DNA of 64,000 nt, from NCBI RefSeq assembly GCF_900141875.1, contig NZ_FQZE01000013.1:60001-124000 (forward strand), written 5' to 3'. A program made the translations under genes and the position numbers. The first letter of the stretch is position 1. Each line of letters begins with the position of its first letter. This DNA comes from Tangfeifania diversioriginum. Its GTDB lineage: Bacteria; Bacteroidota; Bacteroidia; Bacteroidales; Prolixibacteraceae. A model generated the notes under the pieces. That model saw only the letters and a list, made by a program, of their open reading frames with translations, did no database searches and was not told the origin of the DNA. Of this stretch, positions 17,143 to 26,517 are shown in pieces.

Positions 17143-18201
17143 ATGATTTTAAATAAATATATACTCCTGATTTTCCTGATACCCGCTCTTGCTGCCTTTT
17201 CAACAGCCCAGGAAAAAGCGCTGGAAACCATAACCGAAAACGTTTTAAAGCGCCACATTATTTTTTTGGCATCCGACAGTTTGCAGGGGCGCGCACTAAA
17301 TACGAAAAATAACGGGCTTGAAACTGCTGCCAATTACCTGCGGGAAAATGCAAAAAATATAGGATTAAAACCCTTTGAAAATGACTACTTTCAAGCTTTT
17401 GAAGTACAGGCATCAAAACTGGACTGCAAAGGTACCTCACGGGAAAAATCAAGAATTACCTATTCTGTTCATTCTAAAAACCAATCGCCACATGAAAAAA
17501 CAGCTCAAAATACGGAACTAATTTCAACCCAAAATGTGGTGGGAATACTGGAAGGAAGCGATACTCGCCTGAAGGACGAATGCATTGTCTTTATGGCGCA
17601 TTATGATCACCTGGGAACAGATGAAGAAGGAAATATTTTCAATGGGGCTGACGACAATGCCACGGGATGCGCTATACTCCTTGAGCTGGCAGAAGCATTT
17701 TCGCAACTCACAATGATGCCGCGCCGCAGCATACTGTTTTTATGGACAACCGCCGAGGAGACAGGAATGCTGGGGTCGCAGCACTATGCCCAAAACCCGG
17801 TTTTCCCACTGGAAAAAACCAAAGCGGTTATTAATATCGACATGGCCGGCCGGGTGTATGAACCGCGAGATTCGGTTTGGAAAAAATCGCCCAAACTGGT
17901 TAAGGATTTCAACGGCATTTACACGCTGATAAGCGATTTCAGCCCGGAGCTGGACGAGATTACGGATTCTGCCTGCAACCAACTGGATCTGGTACCCGAC
18001 AAATCGTTGCCGGAATCCTTTTTCAGAAGCAGTGACCACCACCACTTTCACAGCCGGGAAATACCTGTTTTGAATTTGTCAACTGGTTATCATGCCGATT
18101 ACCACAAAGTTACCGATAAAATTTCACGCATCCGGTTCGATAAAGTAAAACGCGTGGCCGATTTGTGCATTTTGGTGGGGTTTGAAATGGCCAACCAATG
18201 A
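17143..18201 (+). CDS. Secreted M28-family zinc aminopeptidase
   Basis: A 352-aa protein with signal peptide (cleavage near STAQ, residue about 23). The M28 metal ligands are visible in order: HYDHLG (His and Asp), GADDNATG (bridging Asp), TAEETGMLGS (catalytic Glu and ligand Glu), INIDMAGR (Asp) and TGYHADYHKVTD (His). Such enzymes trim N-terminal residues from peptides in the periplasm or outside the cell. The gene is divergent from the M48 protease. Substrate preference cannot be inferred. Confidence 0.9.
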   Translation: MILNKYILLIFLIPALAAFSTAQEKALETITENVLKRHIIFLASDSLQGRALNTKNNGLETAANYLRENAKNIGLKPFENDYFQAFEVQASKLDCKGTSREKSRITYSVHSKNQSPHEKTAQNTELISTQNVVGILEGSDTRLKDECIVFMAHYDHLGTDEEGNIFNGADDNATGCAILLELAEAFSQLTMMPRRSILFLWTTAEETGMLGSQHYAQNPVFPLEKTKAVINIDMAGRVYEPRDSVWKKSPKLVKDFNGIYTLISDFSPELDEITDSACNQLDLVPDKSLPESFFRSSDHHHFHSREIPVLNLSTGYHADYHKVTDKISRIRFDKVKRVADLCILVGFEMANQ

Positions 18202-18323
18202 AAGCAAAAAAAAATTACTATCTTGAAATATTTTGCATTTTCATACAGCCGATATTAGCTGAGAATATTAATGATTTAGTTTTCAGACAAACGCCTTATT
18301 AGTCCTAAAATGGGTATTAATTG

Positions 18324-18331
18324 TAACTTTG
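18324..18331 (+). promoter_or_regulatory. -7 box TAACTTTG upstream of the restriction-modification operon
   Basis: It matches TAnnTTTG and places the transcript start about 20 nt before the ATG at 18357. No convincing -33 TTG is seen. Confidence 0.5.
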
Positions 18332-18356
18332 TATTGTATTGTTAATTATTTTGTGT

Positions 18357-19457
18357 ATGACCTATTTTAATGACTTAAGAAAAATTACAAAGGGTATTCC
18401 TGATACTATTGTTGATTTCAATATCCCAAGAGACAAGACAACACCACCAACTCAGGCTTCCAGCAACTTTATCACAAATAAAGAACAAGGTGATTGGGCT
18501 GAAGATTTAATTTTTAGAGCAATAAATGAAACTTCAAATAATTTCGTAGCAGTGAGATATGGAAAATCTGATGACTTAGTAGCTGGAGAAAAAGGTTTTG
18601 AAAAATTTTATAATGAATTTCAGGATGAATTAGATAATATCGGAAAAAGACCTGATTTGTTAATATTCAAAAAATCAGATTTTAACGAAGAACTTGGGTT
18701 AGATATTAGTGGCTTAAAGCATACGAAAATAACTGACTACGTAAAAAAAGCATTTGCCGGTTTAGAGATTAGATCAAGCGCATTTTTGATAGAAAAATAT
18801 GAAAATGAAATGCAAAGCAGAACAAAATTTCATCTGAGTGAAACCCTAAGAATAAAAGACATAATATTAAATGAATATTCAGACTTTTTAAATCATCCAA
18901 AGAAAAAACCCTATTTAGATCTTTTAAAAACCATCAATAAGAATACAGTTTATGCCATAAGTTTTAGAAGACCAAGCTGGAACTCTACTGAAAAGTTGCA
19001 AGAGTTAACAGGCCTTTTTAAAGAACTAAAGAGTCATATCAATATCATTCAAAAAAGAGATTATTTAAGCATTACCCCCAAAGTAGAAGACATTAAAGTC
19101 GTGTATCGCTGGGCAGAAACATTTGATGTCCCTCACTATTATATTCAGGTATTTTTTGATAAATCATATGGTATTTCATTTAAGCAAATTCTTAAACTTT
19201 TAACTGATTCGGATAAAGAAGGTGAGTATTACGAAATCAGTAAGGACATTAAAAATCAAAATAAGACCACTATCAAAATCAATACACGAAAAACAAAACA
19301 GATTGCTTACAAAATAATAGAACCTGAACATAGCAGTGTTAAAAGAGAAATGGGAAGGGGAAGGTTGTTGTTTTATGTAACTTTTAAAGGTGGCACAGCA
19401 TACCTTAATATAGATAATTTGAGAAACCTTCTGAATATAAGCGAAAAAGATTTCTAA
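18357..19457 (+). CDS. AccI-family type II restriction endonuclease
   Basis: A 366-aa protein that I recognise as AccI-like from conserved stretches such as [46 protein letters not shown] and [18 protein letters not shown] may provide the first acidic residue of a PD-(D/E)XK-type active site. The open frame begins upstream at a TTG (18339), but the ATG at 18357 fits the promoter position and gives a normal N-terminus. It overlaps the methylase gene by 1 bp. Base composition is clearly more AT-rich than that of the flanking genes, which suggests horizontal transfer. AccI itself cuts GTMKAC; specificity here is unproven. Confidence 0.75.
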   Translation: MTYFNDLRKITKGIPDTIVDFNIPRDKTTPPTQASSNFITNKEQGDWAEDLIFRAINETSNNFVAVRYGKSDDLVAGEKGFEKFYNEFQDELDNIGKRPDLLIFKKSDFNEELGLDISGLKHTKITDYVKKAFAGLEIRSSAFLIEKYENEMQSRTKFHLSETLRIKDIILNEYSDFLNHPKKKPYLDLLKTINKNTVYAISFRRPSWNSTEKLQELTGLFKELKSHINIIQKRDYLSITPKVEDIKVVYRWAETFDVPHYYIQVFFDKSYGISFKQILKLLTDSDKEGEYYEISKDIKNQNKTTIKINTRKTKQIAYKIIEPEHSSVKREMGRGRLLFYVTFKGGTAYLNIDNLRNLLNISEKDF

Positions 19458-21076
19458 TGGAAGAAATGAAAGAAATATTAATGAAAGATAATTCTATTGA
19501 GAAAGACTATTCTAAATTAACGTCTTTAGAACATAGAAAAAAATTTGCTCAATACTTTACCCCATACCCTCTTGCTTCACTTATGGCAAGCTGGATTTTA
19601 AATAATTCAAACCTAAAAACGGTTCTTGAACCTGCAATTGGATTAGGAGTTTTTTCCAGAGCTTTGTTGGAAAGAAACGACATTAAAATTAAGGGATTTG
19701 AAATTGATAATACCATTCTTACTAAGTCAAAAGAAATTTTTGCAGATTACGATAATATTGATTTCATTCTAAAAGATTATATGTTTAATGATTGGGATAA
19801 CAAATATGATGGAATCATTTGTAATCCCCCTTATTTTAAATTTCACAACTACGACAATAAAACTATTATTAAAGAAATTGGAACAAGATTAAGTATTAAA
19901 CTAAATGGTTTTACAAACCTCTATTCATTATTCTTACTCAAATCAATTCACCAACTCAATAAAAATGGCAGGTTAGCTTATATTGTTCCCTCTGAATTTT
20001 TAAATTCCGACTATGGCAAGCTTGTCAAAACCGAATTAATTAAGAAAAAAATCCTTAGGCATTTAATTATTATAGATTTTAAGGAAAAGGTTTTTGATGA
20101 TGCCTTGACCACGGCTTCTATTTTACTTTGTTCAAATGATACATACTCCAATCGTGTTAAATTTACTTACGTTAATAAGCTCACAGAACTAAATAAAGTT
20201 GAAGAATTAATAGCCAACTACCCAGTAATTAATGATGAAGCAAACACCTACTTTCTACATGAACTTTCTCCGGATGTTAAATGGAGAAAATATTATCAGA
20301 AACAAAAATCGACAGCCTTTAAAAACTTAATTCCTTTTGCCAGAGTGGGAAAAGTGGTCAGAGGAATAGCAACCGGCGCAAATGATTATTTTACTTTTTC
20401 TAAATCCAAGGCAGTGGAAAATGGAATCAATGACAAATATCTTCTACCCTGCATCTGCAAAGCTTTGGACGTAAAGAATAAATTTTTCACTAAAAATGAC
20501 TTTGTTAAACTTGTAAATAATAATCGAAAGGTTTTTTTATTTGATGCCATTGGTTCTAATGAAGATAAAGTTAAAGACTACATCAAAAAAGGTGAAAAGT
20601 TAGGAATTCATCAAAAATACTTAACATCTTGCCGCACCCCTTGGTATTCAATAGAAAACAGACCACCAGCACCTATTTGGGTCTCTGTTTTTAACAGAAC
20701 CGGACTCAAATTTATTAGAAATGAAGCCAATATTTCAAACCTGACCACTTTTCATTGCATTTATCCTGTGCAATCTAATCTTTTTGACAATATTAAAATT
20801 GACCTATTATTTGCCTATTTAATCACAGATGTAGCAAAAGAAATATTCGAAGATAATAGCAGAGAGTATGGCAACGGATTACAAAAATTTGAACCGAATG
20901 ACTTAAATAAAGCTCAAATGCTTGATCTTACAATGTTAGATAAAAAAAATGAACAGGATATTTTGAACTTATATTATCAATACAGAGAAACTGTTCTCAA
21001 CTCATCACCAGACGAAACGTTAGTAGAAAAAATAAATGAAATATTTATATCTATATATTCACATTCCAATTTATAG
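19457..21076 (+). CDS. N6-adenine DNA methyltransferase of the AccI-like system
   Basis: A 539-aa class I methyltransferase. The SAM-binding motif VLEPAIGLGVFSRALL is at about residues 56-71, and the catalytic motif NPPY, with the following FKFH, at 123-130. The C-terminal half should be the target recognition domain. The size matches the methylase of AccI-type systems, and the 1-bp overlap with the nuclease gene supports a single type II R-M operon in which the methylase protects host sites. The gene is AT-rich like its partner. No controller protein is present. Confidence 0.85.
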   Translation: MEEMKEILMKDNSIEKDYSKLTSLEHRKKFAQYFTPYPLASLMASWILNNSNLKTVLEPAIGLGVFSRALLERNDIKIKGFEIDNTILTKSKEIFADYDNIDFILKDYMFNDWDNKYDGIICNPPYFKFHNYDNKTIIKEIGTRLSIKLNGFTNLYSLFLLKSIHQLNKNGRLAYIVPSEFLNSDYGKLVKTELIKKKILRHLIIIDFKEKVFDDALTTASILLCSNDTYSNRVKFTYVNKLTELNKVEELIANYPVINDEANTYFLHELSPDVKWRKYYQKQKSTAFKNLIPFARVGKVVRGIATGANDYFTFSKSKAVENGINDKYLLPCICKALDVKNKFFTKNDFVKLVNNNRKVFLFDAIGSNEDKVKDYIKKGEKLGIHQKYLTSCRTPWYSIENRPPAPIWVSVFNRTGLKFIRNEANISNLTTFHCIYPVQSNLFDNIKIDLLFAYLITDVAKEIFEDNSREYGNGLQKFEPNDLNKAQMLDLTMLDKKNEQDILNLYYQYRETVLNSSPDETLVEKINEIFISIYSHSNL

Positions 21077-21138
21077 GATCTTACGCTAAATAAACAGATT
21101 TTCTTTTTTTTAATATTCAGAAACAAACAACCATAATA

Positions 21139-22089
21139 ATGAAGATTGTAGTTCTCGACGGATACACACTGAACCCAGGCGACCTGAGCTGGGATGGAAT
21201 AAAAGAACTTGGTGATTGCACCATTTACGACCGCACTCCACCCGAAAAAACTGTGGAGCGGGCAACCGGTGCCCGGGCCGTTTTCACCAACAAAGTGATG
21301 TTCGACAAAAACACCATCGGGCAACTCCCCGATCTTGAATTTATTGGCGTGCTGGCTACCGGCTACAACGTAGTTGATATTGAAGCAACCCGCGAAGCTG
21401 GAATAACAGTTTCCAACATACCCGCCTACAGCACAGCCTCGGTGGCGCAGATGGTTTTTTCGCACATCCTGCATTTTGCACAAAATATTTCTATCCATGC
21501 AGCATCCGTAAGAGCCGGTGAGTGGGCCGACAGTATTGACTTCAGCTACCACAAAACACCCCAAACCGAACTGGCCGGCAAAACGCTCGGAATTATCGGA
21601 TTTGGCCAGATTGGCCAGGCAGTGACCCGGATAGGACTGGCGTTTGGCATGAAAATCATTTTTAACAACCGCAGCCCAAAAGAAACTGATTTGGATGCCC
21701 GTCAGGTTGATTTGGATACGCTGCTGACCCAAAGCGATTTCGTAAGTATTAATTGCCCGCTAACCGATGAAAATGAGGGATTTTTCAATAAAAGTATCAT
21801 TGAAAAAATGAAACCCACTGCTTTTTTGGTGAACACCGGTCGCGGCCCGCTGATAAATGAAGATGACCTTGCTGAAGCTCTCATCAACGGCAGAATTGCC
21901 GGTGCCGGCCTCGATGTGTTATCAACCGAACCGCCGCGACCCGGCAATCCGCTTACCACAGCAACAAATTGTTCCATTACCCCGCACATTGCCTGGGCAA
22001 CCACCGAAGCCCGGGAACGATTAATGCAAATTGCAAAGGAAAACCTGAAAGCGTTTCTGGAAGGAAAACCACAGAACAAAGTGAATTAA
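21139..22089 (+). CDS. D-2-hydroxyacid dehydrogenase (NAD-dependent)
   Basis: A 316-aa enzyme that interconverts 2-oxoacids and D-2-hydroxyacids. The Rossmann motif is GIIGFGQIGQAVTRI (about residues 151-165). The catalytic Arg lies in the YNVVDIEA/INCPLTDE region, and the Glu/His pair in the LSTEPPR and TPHIAWATTEARERL segments. Family members include hydroxypyruvate/glycerate and phosphoglycerate dehydrogenases; without an ACT domain this is closer to glycerate dehydrogenase. Composition returns to the genome norm directly after the AT-rich R-M operon. Confidence 0.85.
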   Translation: MKIVVLDGYTLNPGDLSWDGIKELGDCTIYDRTPPEKTVERATGARAVFTNKVMFDKNTIGQLPDLEFIGVLATGYNVVDIEATREAGITVSNIPAYSTASVAQMVFSHILHFAQNISIHAASVRAGEWADSIDFSYHKTPQTELAGKTLGIIGFGQIGQAVTRIGLAFGMKIIFNNRSPKETDLDARQVDLDTLLTQSDFVSINCPLTDENEGFFNKSIIEKMKPTAFLVNTGRGPLINEDDLAEALINGRIAGAGLDVLSTEPPRPGNPLTTATNCSITPHIAWATTEARERLMQIAKENLKAFLEGKPQNKVN

Positions 22090-22190
22090 AGGCTGTTGCA
22101 AAAGCTTTTTTTGCAAGCAAAATTTTTCCTGTTTTTTTTGAAACAAAGGAGCCAGCCTTTCGTTTTAATGGTGGTTTTTGGGGGAATTAT

Positions 22191-22601
22191 TCATCTTTCT
22201 CCCAGGTGTTTTTTGATTAGCCGCCAATTGGATTCATCTGCCAGCAAGAGCCTGTCGGCTTCCGAGATGTCCAGAGCACTCACCTTTCCCCAGTCCAACC
22301 AGTCGTAGGCGATGTGTTCAGTCAGTTTTAACTTCCCACCACGAATATAACAGAGAAACGGTATCAGTTGAATTTGTTTAAATCCGTAGTCGAAAACAGC
22401 TGGTTGCAGTTTTTCTCTAACTTCTACCTGGAGCTCGAGTTCTTCTTCAATCTCACGCTGAATGCACTGTTGTTCTGTTTCGCCCGGTTTTAATTTTCCG
22501 CCAGGAAATTCCCACTGGTAAGGGTGATGCGGATGTTTGCCGCGCTGGGCAAGCAGGATTTTTCCATTCTGAACAATTAAGGCACATGTAACTTTTATCA
22601 T
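22191..22601 (-). CDS. MutT-like NUDIX hydrolase
   Basis: A 136-aa NUDIX protein that likely hydrolyses an abnormal nucleoside triphosphate such as 8-oxo-dGTP or a CTP analogue. The NUDIX box GGKLKPGETEQQCIQREIEE is complete in its acidic residues, although the usual glycine near the end of the box is a glutamate (EELEL), as in some CTP-pyrophosphohydrolase-like relatives. The N-terminal strand with AQRGKHPHHPYQWEFPGG is typical. It is divergent from the 22652 gene. Confidence 0.85.
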   Translation of the reverse strand: MIKVTCALIVQNGKILLAQRGKHPHHPYQWEFPGGKLKPGETEQQCIQREIEEELELQVEVREKLQPAVFDYGFKQIQLIPFLCYIRGGKLKLTEHIAYDWLDWGKVSALDISEADRLLLADESNWRLIKKHLGER

Positions 22602-22629
22602 CTTTCAAAAATAATTAATCGGAAGCTGA

Positions 22630-22637
22630 TATCTTTG
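22630..22637 (+). promoter_or_regulatory. -7 box TATCTTTG before the 22652 gene
   Basis: An exact TAnnTTTG match 14 nt before the ATG, implying a very short leader. The -33 element is weak. Confidence 0.45.
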
Positions 22638-22651
22638 TAAAAAAGGCATAA

Positions 22652-23182
22652 ATGACCCGAAAAGAATTACTCGATTTAATTGTTTCGTGGGAAAACCTCC
22701 CGCTGTTAGTACAGGAGATTCAAACGAATCCTGAAAAATTGAAGCTTCTTTTTGAATTGACTTTTAAAAGCAACCACCCCAAAAGCTGGCGCGCTGCGTA
22801 TATTGTCGATAAAATAAACGACAACCACCCGGAACTGATTGACCCGTTCATTCCACAAATAATTTTCAGTTTAAAAACAGAAACCAGCAGCAGCAAAAAA
22901 CGGCATTACCTGAAACTTATCAGCCAACATAAATTTTCCCCGAAACACCACGCATTTTTAATGGATTATAGCCTGAACTGTTTTACTTCGGCCGGCGAAC
23001 CGGTTGCCATCAGGGTGCATGCCTTGCAAATCCTTTTTAACATTTCAGAACAAGAGCCCGATTTAAAGCCAGAGCTGCTTTCGGTTATCGAGCATGAACT
23101 GGAACTGCATGCCACAGCCGGCATTACTTCAAGAGGGAAAAAACTGGCCCGCATGCTGGCAAAACAGATTGCCCGGTCATGA
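22652..23182 (+). CDS. Helical (HEAT-like) protein of unknown function
   Basis: A 176-aa soluble, mostly helical protein with regularly spaced helix pairs (for example WRAAYIVDKINDNHPEL and IRVHALQILFNISEQEP) resembling HEAT/ARM repeats. No catalytic motif, signal peptide or membrane segment is seen. Short helical proteins of this kind are common in Bacteroidota and are sometimes mislabelled adenylosuccinate lyase; nothing here supports that activity. Its 3' end overlaps the convergent DUF2723 gene by 6 bp. Confidence 0.65.
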   Translation: MTRKELLDLIVSWENLPLLVQEIQTNPEKLKLLFELTFKSNHPKSWRAAYIVDKINDNHPELIDPFIPQIIFSLKTETSSSKKRHYLKLISQHKFSPKHHAFLMDYSLNCFTSAGEPVAIRVHALQILFNISEQEPDLKPELLSVIEHELELHATAGITSRGKKLARMLAKQIARS

Positions 23183-26100
23183 GCCAACCTCCTCCGACAA
23201 GCGGTTAATCAACTCCTCCAGCCGGTTGTCGATTTCCCCGGCAAGCTCAGTTTGGTTGTGCTGTCGTGCGAGCACCAGCAAGTTTCTGATATGCGAAATT
23301 TCGCGGTTTTGTTCGTTCTCCACCACTCTGGCAAAGCGTTCAGGAAGCGAAAAGTAATAGTTGAGCATGGCAAAGCTGTTGTCCACCATTTTTCGCACTT
23401 TGTCGTTTCCTTTTTCAATGGCCCCGGCCCGGTAATATTGTTCGGTGGCCGGAAAGGAGTCGAACGTAAGCGGAATTATTTCGTCGGGAAACAGCTCAAA
23501 CATTTTATCGATCACCTGCTCGGCTTTTTCCAACTGTCCTTCATCTGTCAGCTCTTCTGCCAGACGGGCAAACATGTAGCGGGCCTGAATAATTTTGATC
23601 TCGCGTTTGTTGTATTCATCCAGAAAAATGTCCGGGTCATTCACGTTTCCCCACACAAATTTTTTCATCACATTTTCGTAAAGAATATCGGAATCCACAT
23701 GCCCAAAACGCATCCCTTCTCCCGGGGTTTTCACGGGCACAAACCGGTAGGCCAGCCCTTCAAACTGCAGCCAGTCGGTAAAAAATATACTGCCCGTGTG
23801 CAGCAGGCTGTGATCGATGTAGATTGGTCGTTCCCATTCATTTGCAGCAATAATGTTCAACACGGCCCATTCGCTTTTCGAAAGATAGCTTGTTTCGATG
23901 CTGAACTCCACCCGATCGGCAATTAGAGCTGAATCTTCGGGCTGAACAGTGCCGTTTTCGAGCACTTTCTCTTTATCCACTTCAAGGTAAAAATCCCTCG
24001 ACGGAAAATAATTCAACGAACTGCCACTTTCCATTTTTAGCTGAGTACGGGCATCGTCGCTGCCAATAAAATTTATGGCATCTTTCAAATGAATTGCGCC
24101 ATCTATTCTTTCCTGAAACAAAACGGCATCGCGGTGGCCGGTGTAATATTTTTCTTTGTCGAAAGAAAACGGAATGGGATCAGCCTCGTATGAAGTCATC
24201 CGGTGCTGGTTGATGTACCACTCCATGCCAAGGTAACTCAGGTTAACAATTTTAATGTCGGGCCGCACACCTTCCACTTCCTGCACATACCACAGCGGGA
24301 ATGTATCGTTGTCGCCATAAGTAAAAAGGATGGCATTTGGCGCGCACGATTCGAGGTAATTAATGGCATAATCGCGTGTCATGTAGCGGCCAGATCGGTC
24401 GTGGTCATCCCGGTTTTCCGAAGCCAGGATTCCCGGCACCAACACCAGGCTGACTGCCGTCACTGCAACAGCGCCCGGAATACCGCTCAGTATTTTTTTA
24501 ATCCCGGAATAAAGCGCAGGAACCGCCAGGCCAATCCAAATGGCAAAAGCATAAAACGATCCTGCATAAGCGTAATCTCTTTCGCGAGGCTGCACCGGAG
24601 TCTGGTTCAGGTAAACGATAATGGCAATCCCGGTGAACACAAACAAAGCCAGTGTTACGGCAAAACCCTGCCGTCCCTTTTTCCCCTGGTTGTACTGATA
24701 AAAAAAGCCAATCAGCCCGAATAGCAAGGGTAAAAAATAGTAAGTATTGCGCGAAGGTTCATTTTTCATAAAATCGGGCATGGCATGGCGCGGCCCTGTT
24801 CTTTCTTTATCCAAAAAGTTGATTCCGCTAATCCAGTTCCCGTTTAAAAAACTGCCGTGCCCCTGAGCATCATTCTGACGGCCTGCAAAATTCCACATAA
24901 AATACCGGAAATACATGTGCCCTACCTGGTACGAAAAAAAGAAACGCAGGTTTTCAGCAAAAGTGGGCTTCATAACGGTTTTTGCTTCGCCCCGGTCGCG
25001 TATCCTCACCGGTCGTCCTTCCACATTTCCCCACTGTTTGTATTCTCTGATATGTGCTGGCCGGCTGCTGTACATGCGCGGAAAAACCGTTTCCAGCTTT
25101 GGTTCGTAACGGGTGTCTTTTGCAATGGTGCCTGTCACCACATATTTCCCGTCAACTTTATTGTATAACTTCTGCTCACCAACCGAAGCAATTGCCGGTG
25201 CGTTGTAGTAAGGTCCGTGCAAAAGCGGACGATCGCCATATTGCTCGCGGTTTAAATAACGTTGCAATGCAAATGCATTGTCGGGATGGTTTTGGTTCAT
25301 GGGCGGGTTGGCGGCAGAACGTATTAAAATGACTCCGAAAGAGGAATAACCGATAAGAATTACAATGACCGCCGTAACCACGGTATTCCAAACCACCAGA
25401 TTTTTTTGAAGCGTGTAACGCACCGCCCACACCGAAGCGGCAACGATAAGTGCAATCATGAAAAGGATTCCGGAATTGAACGGAAGACCAAATGTATTCA
25501 CAAACAATTTATCGAAAAGGAATGCAATTTTGGGGATTCCGGGAATTATAACATATTGTATGCCGCCCAGAATAGCTACTGAAACAGCAAAAGCTGCCAG
25601 GGCACCTTTCCACGAAAATTCATACTTCCGGAAATAATATACCAGAACTATCGCCGGAATGGCCAGCAGATTGAGCAGGTGCACGCCGGTTGAAAGCCCA
25701 ACGAGGTAGGCAATGAGTATCAGCCAGCGGTTGGCATATTTTTCGTCTGCCACATTTTCCCATTTCAATATGGCCCAAAACACGGCTGCTGTAAAAAACG
25801 ATGAGAGCGCGTACACTTCGCCTTCCACCGCCGAAAACCAAAATGAATCGGTAAATGTAAATGCAAGCGCCCCCACCAGGCCGCTGCCCAAAACAACCCA
25901 CTGTTCTGCTTGTTTCAGTTCTCCTTCGGGAAATAATTTTTTGGCCAGGTGAACTATACTCCAGTAGAGCAGCATCACCGTTCCGGCACTGGCCAGCGCC
26001 GAAAGCATATTCACCATGTATGCCGCTTGTGAAACATCCGGAACCAGCAGTGTGAATACCCGGCCCAGAATCATGTGAAGGGGAGCTCCCGGCGGATGCC

Positions 26101-26245
26101 CCACCTCGAGTTTATAAGCACTGATTATAAATTCGCTGCAATCCCACCAGCTGGCAGTGGGCTCGAGTGTGAGAATATAAGTAATGGCAGCAACCGCGAA
26201 TACTACCCAGCCCAGAAATTGGTTGATGGTTTTGAAGCGAAACAT
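23177..26245 (-). CDS. DUF2723-family multi-pass membrane protein (putative protein O-mannosyltransferase-like)
   Basis: A 1022-aa protein whose first about 600 residues hold a dozen or more hydrophobic segments arranged as in GT-C glycosyltransferases. The signature region near the N-terminus (LEPTASWWDCSEFI, VGHPPGAPLHMILGR) is that of DUF2723, with a luminal Asp/Glu loop as in PMT enzymes. The C-terminal 400 residues are soluble and include YGDNDTFPLWYVQEVEGVRP and later helical, TPR-like segments. DUF2723 is related to eukaryotic TMEM260, an O-mannosyltransferase, and Bacteroidota O-glycosylate exported proteins, so a role in envelope protein glycosylation is plausible but inferred. The start ATG has a TATATTTG box about 22 nt upstream. 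Confidence 0.85.
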   Translation of the reverse strand: MFRFKTINQFLGWVVFAVAAITYILTLEPTASWWDCSEFIISAYKLEVGHPPGAPLHMILGRVFTLLVPDVSQAAYMVNMLSALASAGTVMLLYWSIVHLAKKLFPEGELKQAEQWVVLGSGLVGALAFTFTDSFWFSAVEGEVYALSSFFTAAVFWAILKWENVADEKYANRWLILIAYLVGLSTGVHLLNLLAIPAIVLVYYFRKYEFSWKGALAAFAVSVAILGGIQYVIIPGIPKIAFLFDKLFVNTFGLPFNSGILFMIALIVAASVWAVRYTLQKNLVVWNTVVTAVIVILIGYSSFGVILIRSAANPPMNQNHPDNAFALQRYLNREQYGDRPLLHGPYYNAPAIASVGEQKLYNKVDGKYVVTGTIAKDTRYEPKLETVFPRMYSSRPAHIREYKQWGNVEGRPVRIRDRGEAKTVMKPTFAENLRFFFSYQVGHMYFRYFMWNFAGRQNDAQGHGSFLNGNWISGINFLDKERTGPRHAMPDFMKNEPSRNTYYFLPLLFGLIGFFYQYNQGKKGRQGFAVTLALFVFTGIAIIVYLNQTPVQPRERDYAYAGSFYAFAIWIGLAVPALYSGIKKILSGIPGAVAVTAVSLVLVPGILASENRDDHDRSGRYMTRDYAINYLESCAPNAILFTYGDNDTFPLWYVQEVEGVRPDIKIVNLSYLGMEWYINQHRMTSYEADPIPFSFDKEKYYTGHRDAVLFQERIDGAIHLKDAINFIGSDDARTQLKMESGSSLNYFPSRDFYLEVDKEKVLENGTVQPEDSALIADRVEFSIETSYLSKSEWAVLNIIAANEWERPIYIDHSLLHTGSIFFTDWLQFEGLAYRFVPVKTPGEGMRFGHVDSDILYENVMKKFVWGNVNDPDIFLDEYNKREIKIIQARYMFARLAEELTDEGQLEKAEQVIDKMFELFPDEIIPLTFDSFPATEQYYRAGAIEKGNDKVRKMVDNSFAMLNYYFSLPERFARVVENEQNREISHIRNLLVLARQHNQTELAGEIDNRLEELINRLSEEVGS

Positions 26246-26266
26246 GGCGTATTTTTAAGATTCTGA

Positions 26267-26274
26267 CAAATATA
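26267..26274 (-). promoter_or_regulatory. -7 box TATATTTG of the DUF2723 gene
   Basis: A minus-strand TAnnTTTG match 21 bp upstream of the ATG at 26243-26245. The spacing to the nearest upstream TTG (25 nt) is longer than ideal. Confidence 0.5.
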
Positions 26275-26340
26275 ATGTTTTATGAGAAATGACTGGCGGC
26301 AAAAAAACGGGGCAAAATGCTTGTGAAAAGAAAAAATTTA

Positions 26341-26348
26341 TACTTTTG
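26341..26348 (+). promoter_or_regulatory. -7 box TACTTTTG of tRNA-Gln(TTG)
   Basis: A perfect TAnnTTTG match 31 nt before the mature tRNA. A TTG lies 17 nt upstream, slightly closer than usual. Confidence 0.55.
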
Positions 26349-26379
26349 CAGCGTCTTTAGAAAAAAGGCAGTAAGGTAC

Positions 26380-26452
26380 TGACCCGTGGTGTAATTGGCA
26401 ACACATCTGATTTTGGTTCAGAAGAGTCCAGGTTCGAGCCCTGGCGGGTCAA
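26380..26452 (+). tRNA. tRNA-Gln (TTG)
   Basis: A 73-nt cloverleaf: acceptor TGACCCG/CGGGTCA, D arm GTGTAATTGGCAACAC, anticodon loop TTTTGGT with anticodon TTG, T arm CCAGGTTCGAGCCCTGG, discriminator A. CCA is encoded at 26453-26455. Confidence 0.95.
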
Positions 26453-26465
26453 CCAGCAAACAATT

Positions 26466-26498
26466 AAAGGAGTACAATTCATTTTGTGCTCCTTTTTT
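26466..26498 (+). terminator. Terminator of tRNA-Gln(TTG)
   Basis: AAGGAGTACAA pairs with TTGTGCTCCTT around a short loop, followed by T residues. A near-identical hairpin recurs at 26583-26617. Confidence 0.8.
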
Positions 26499-26517
26499 GT
26501 TTACAGCACTTCACCGT

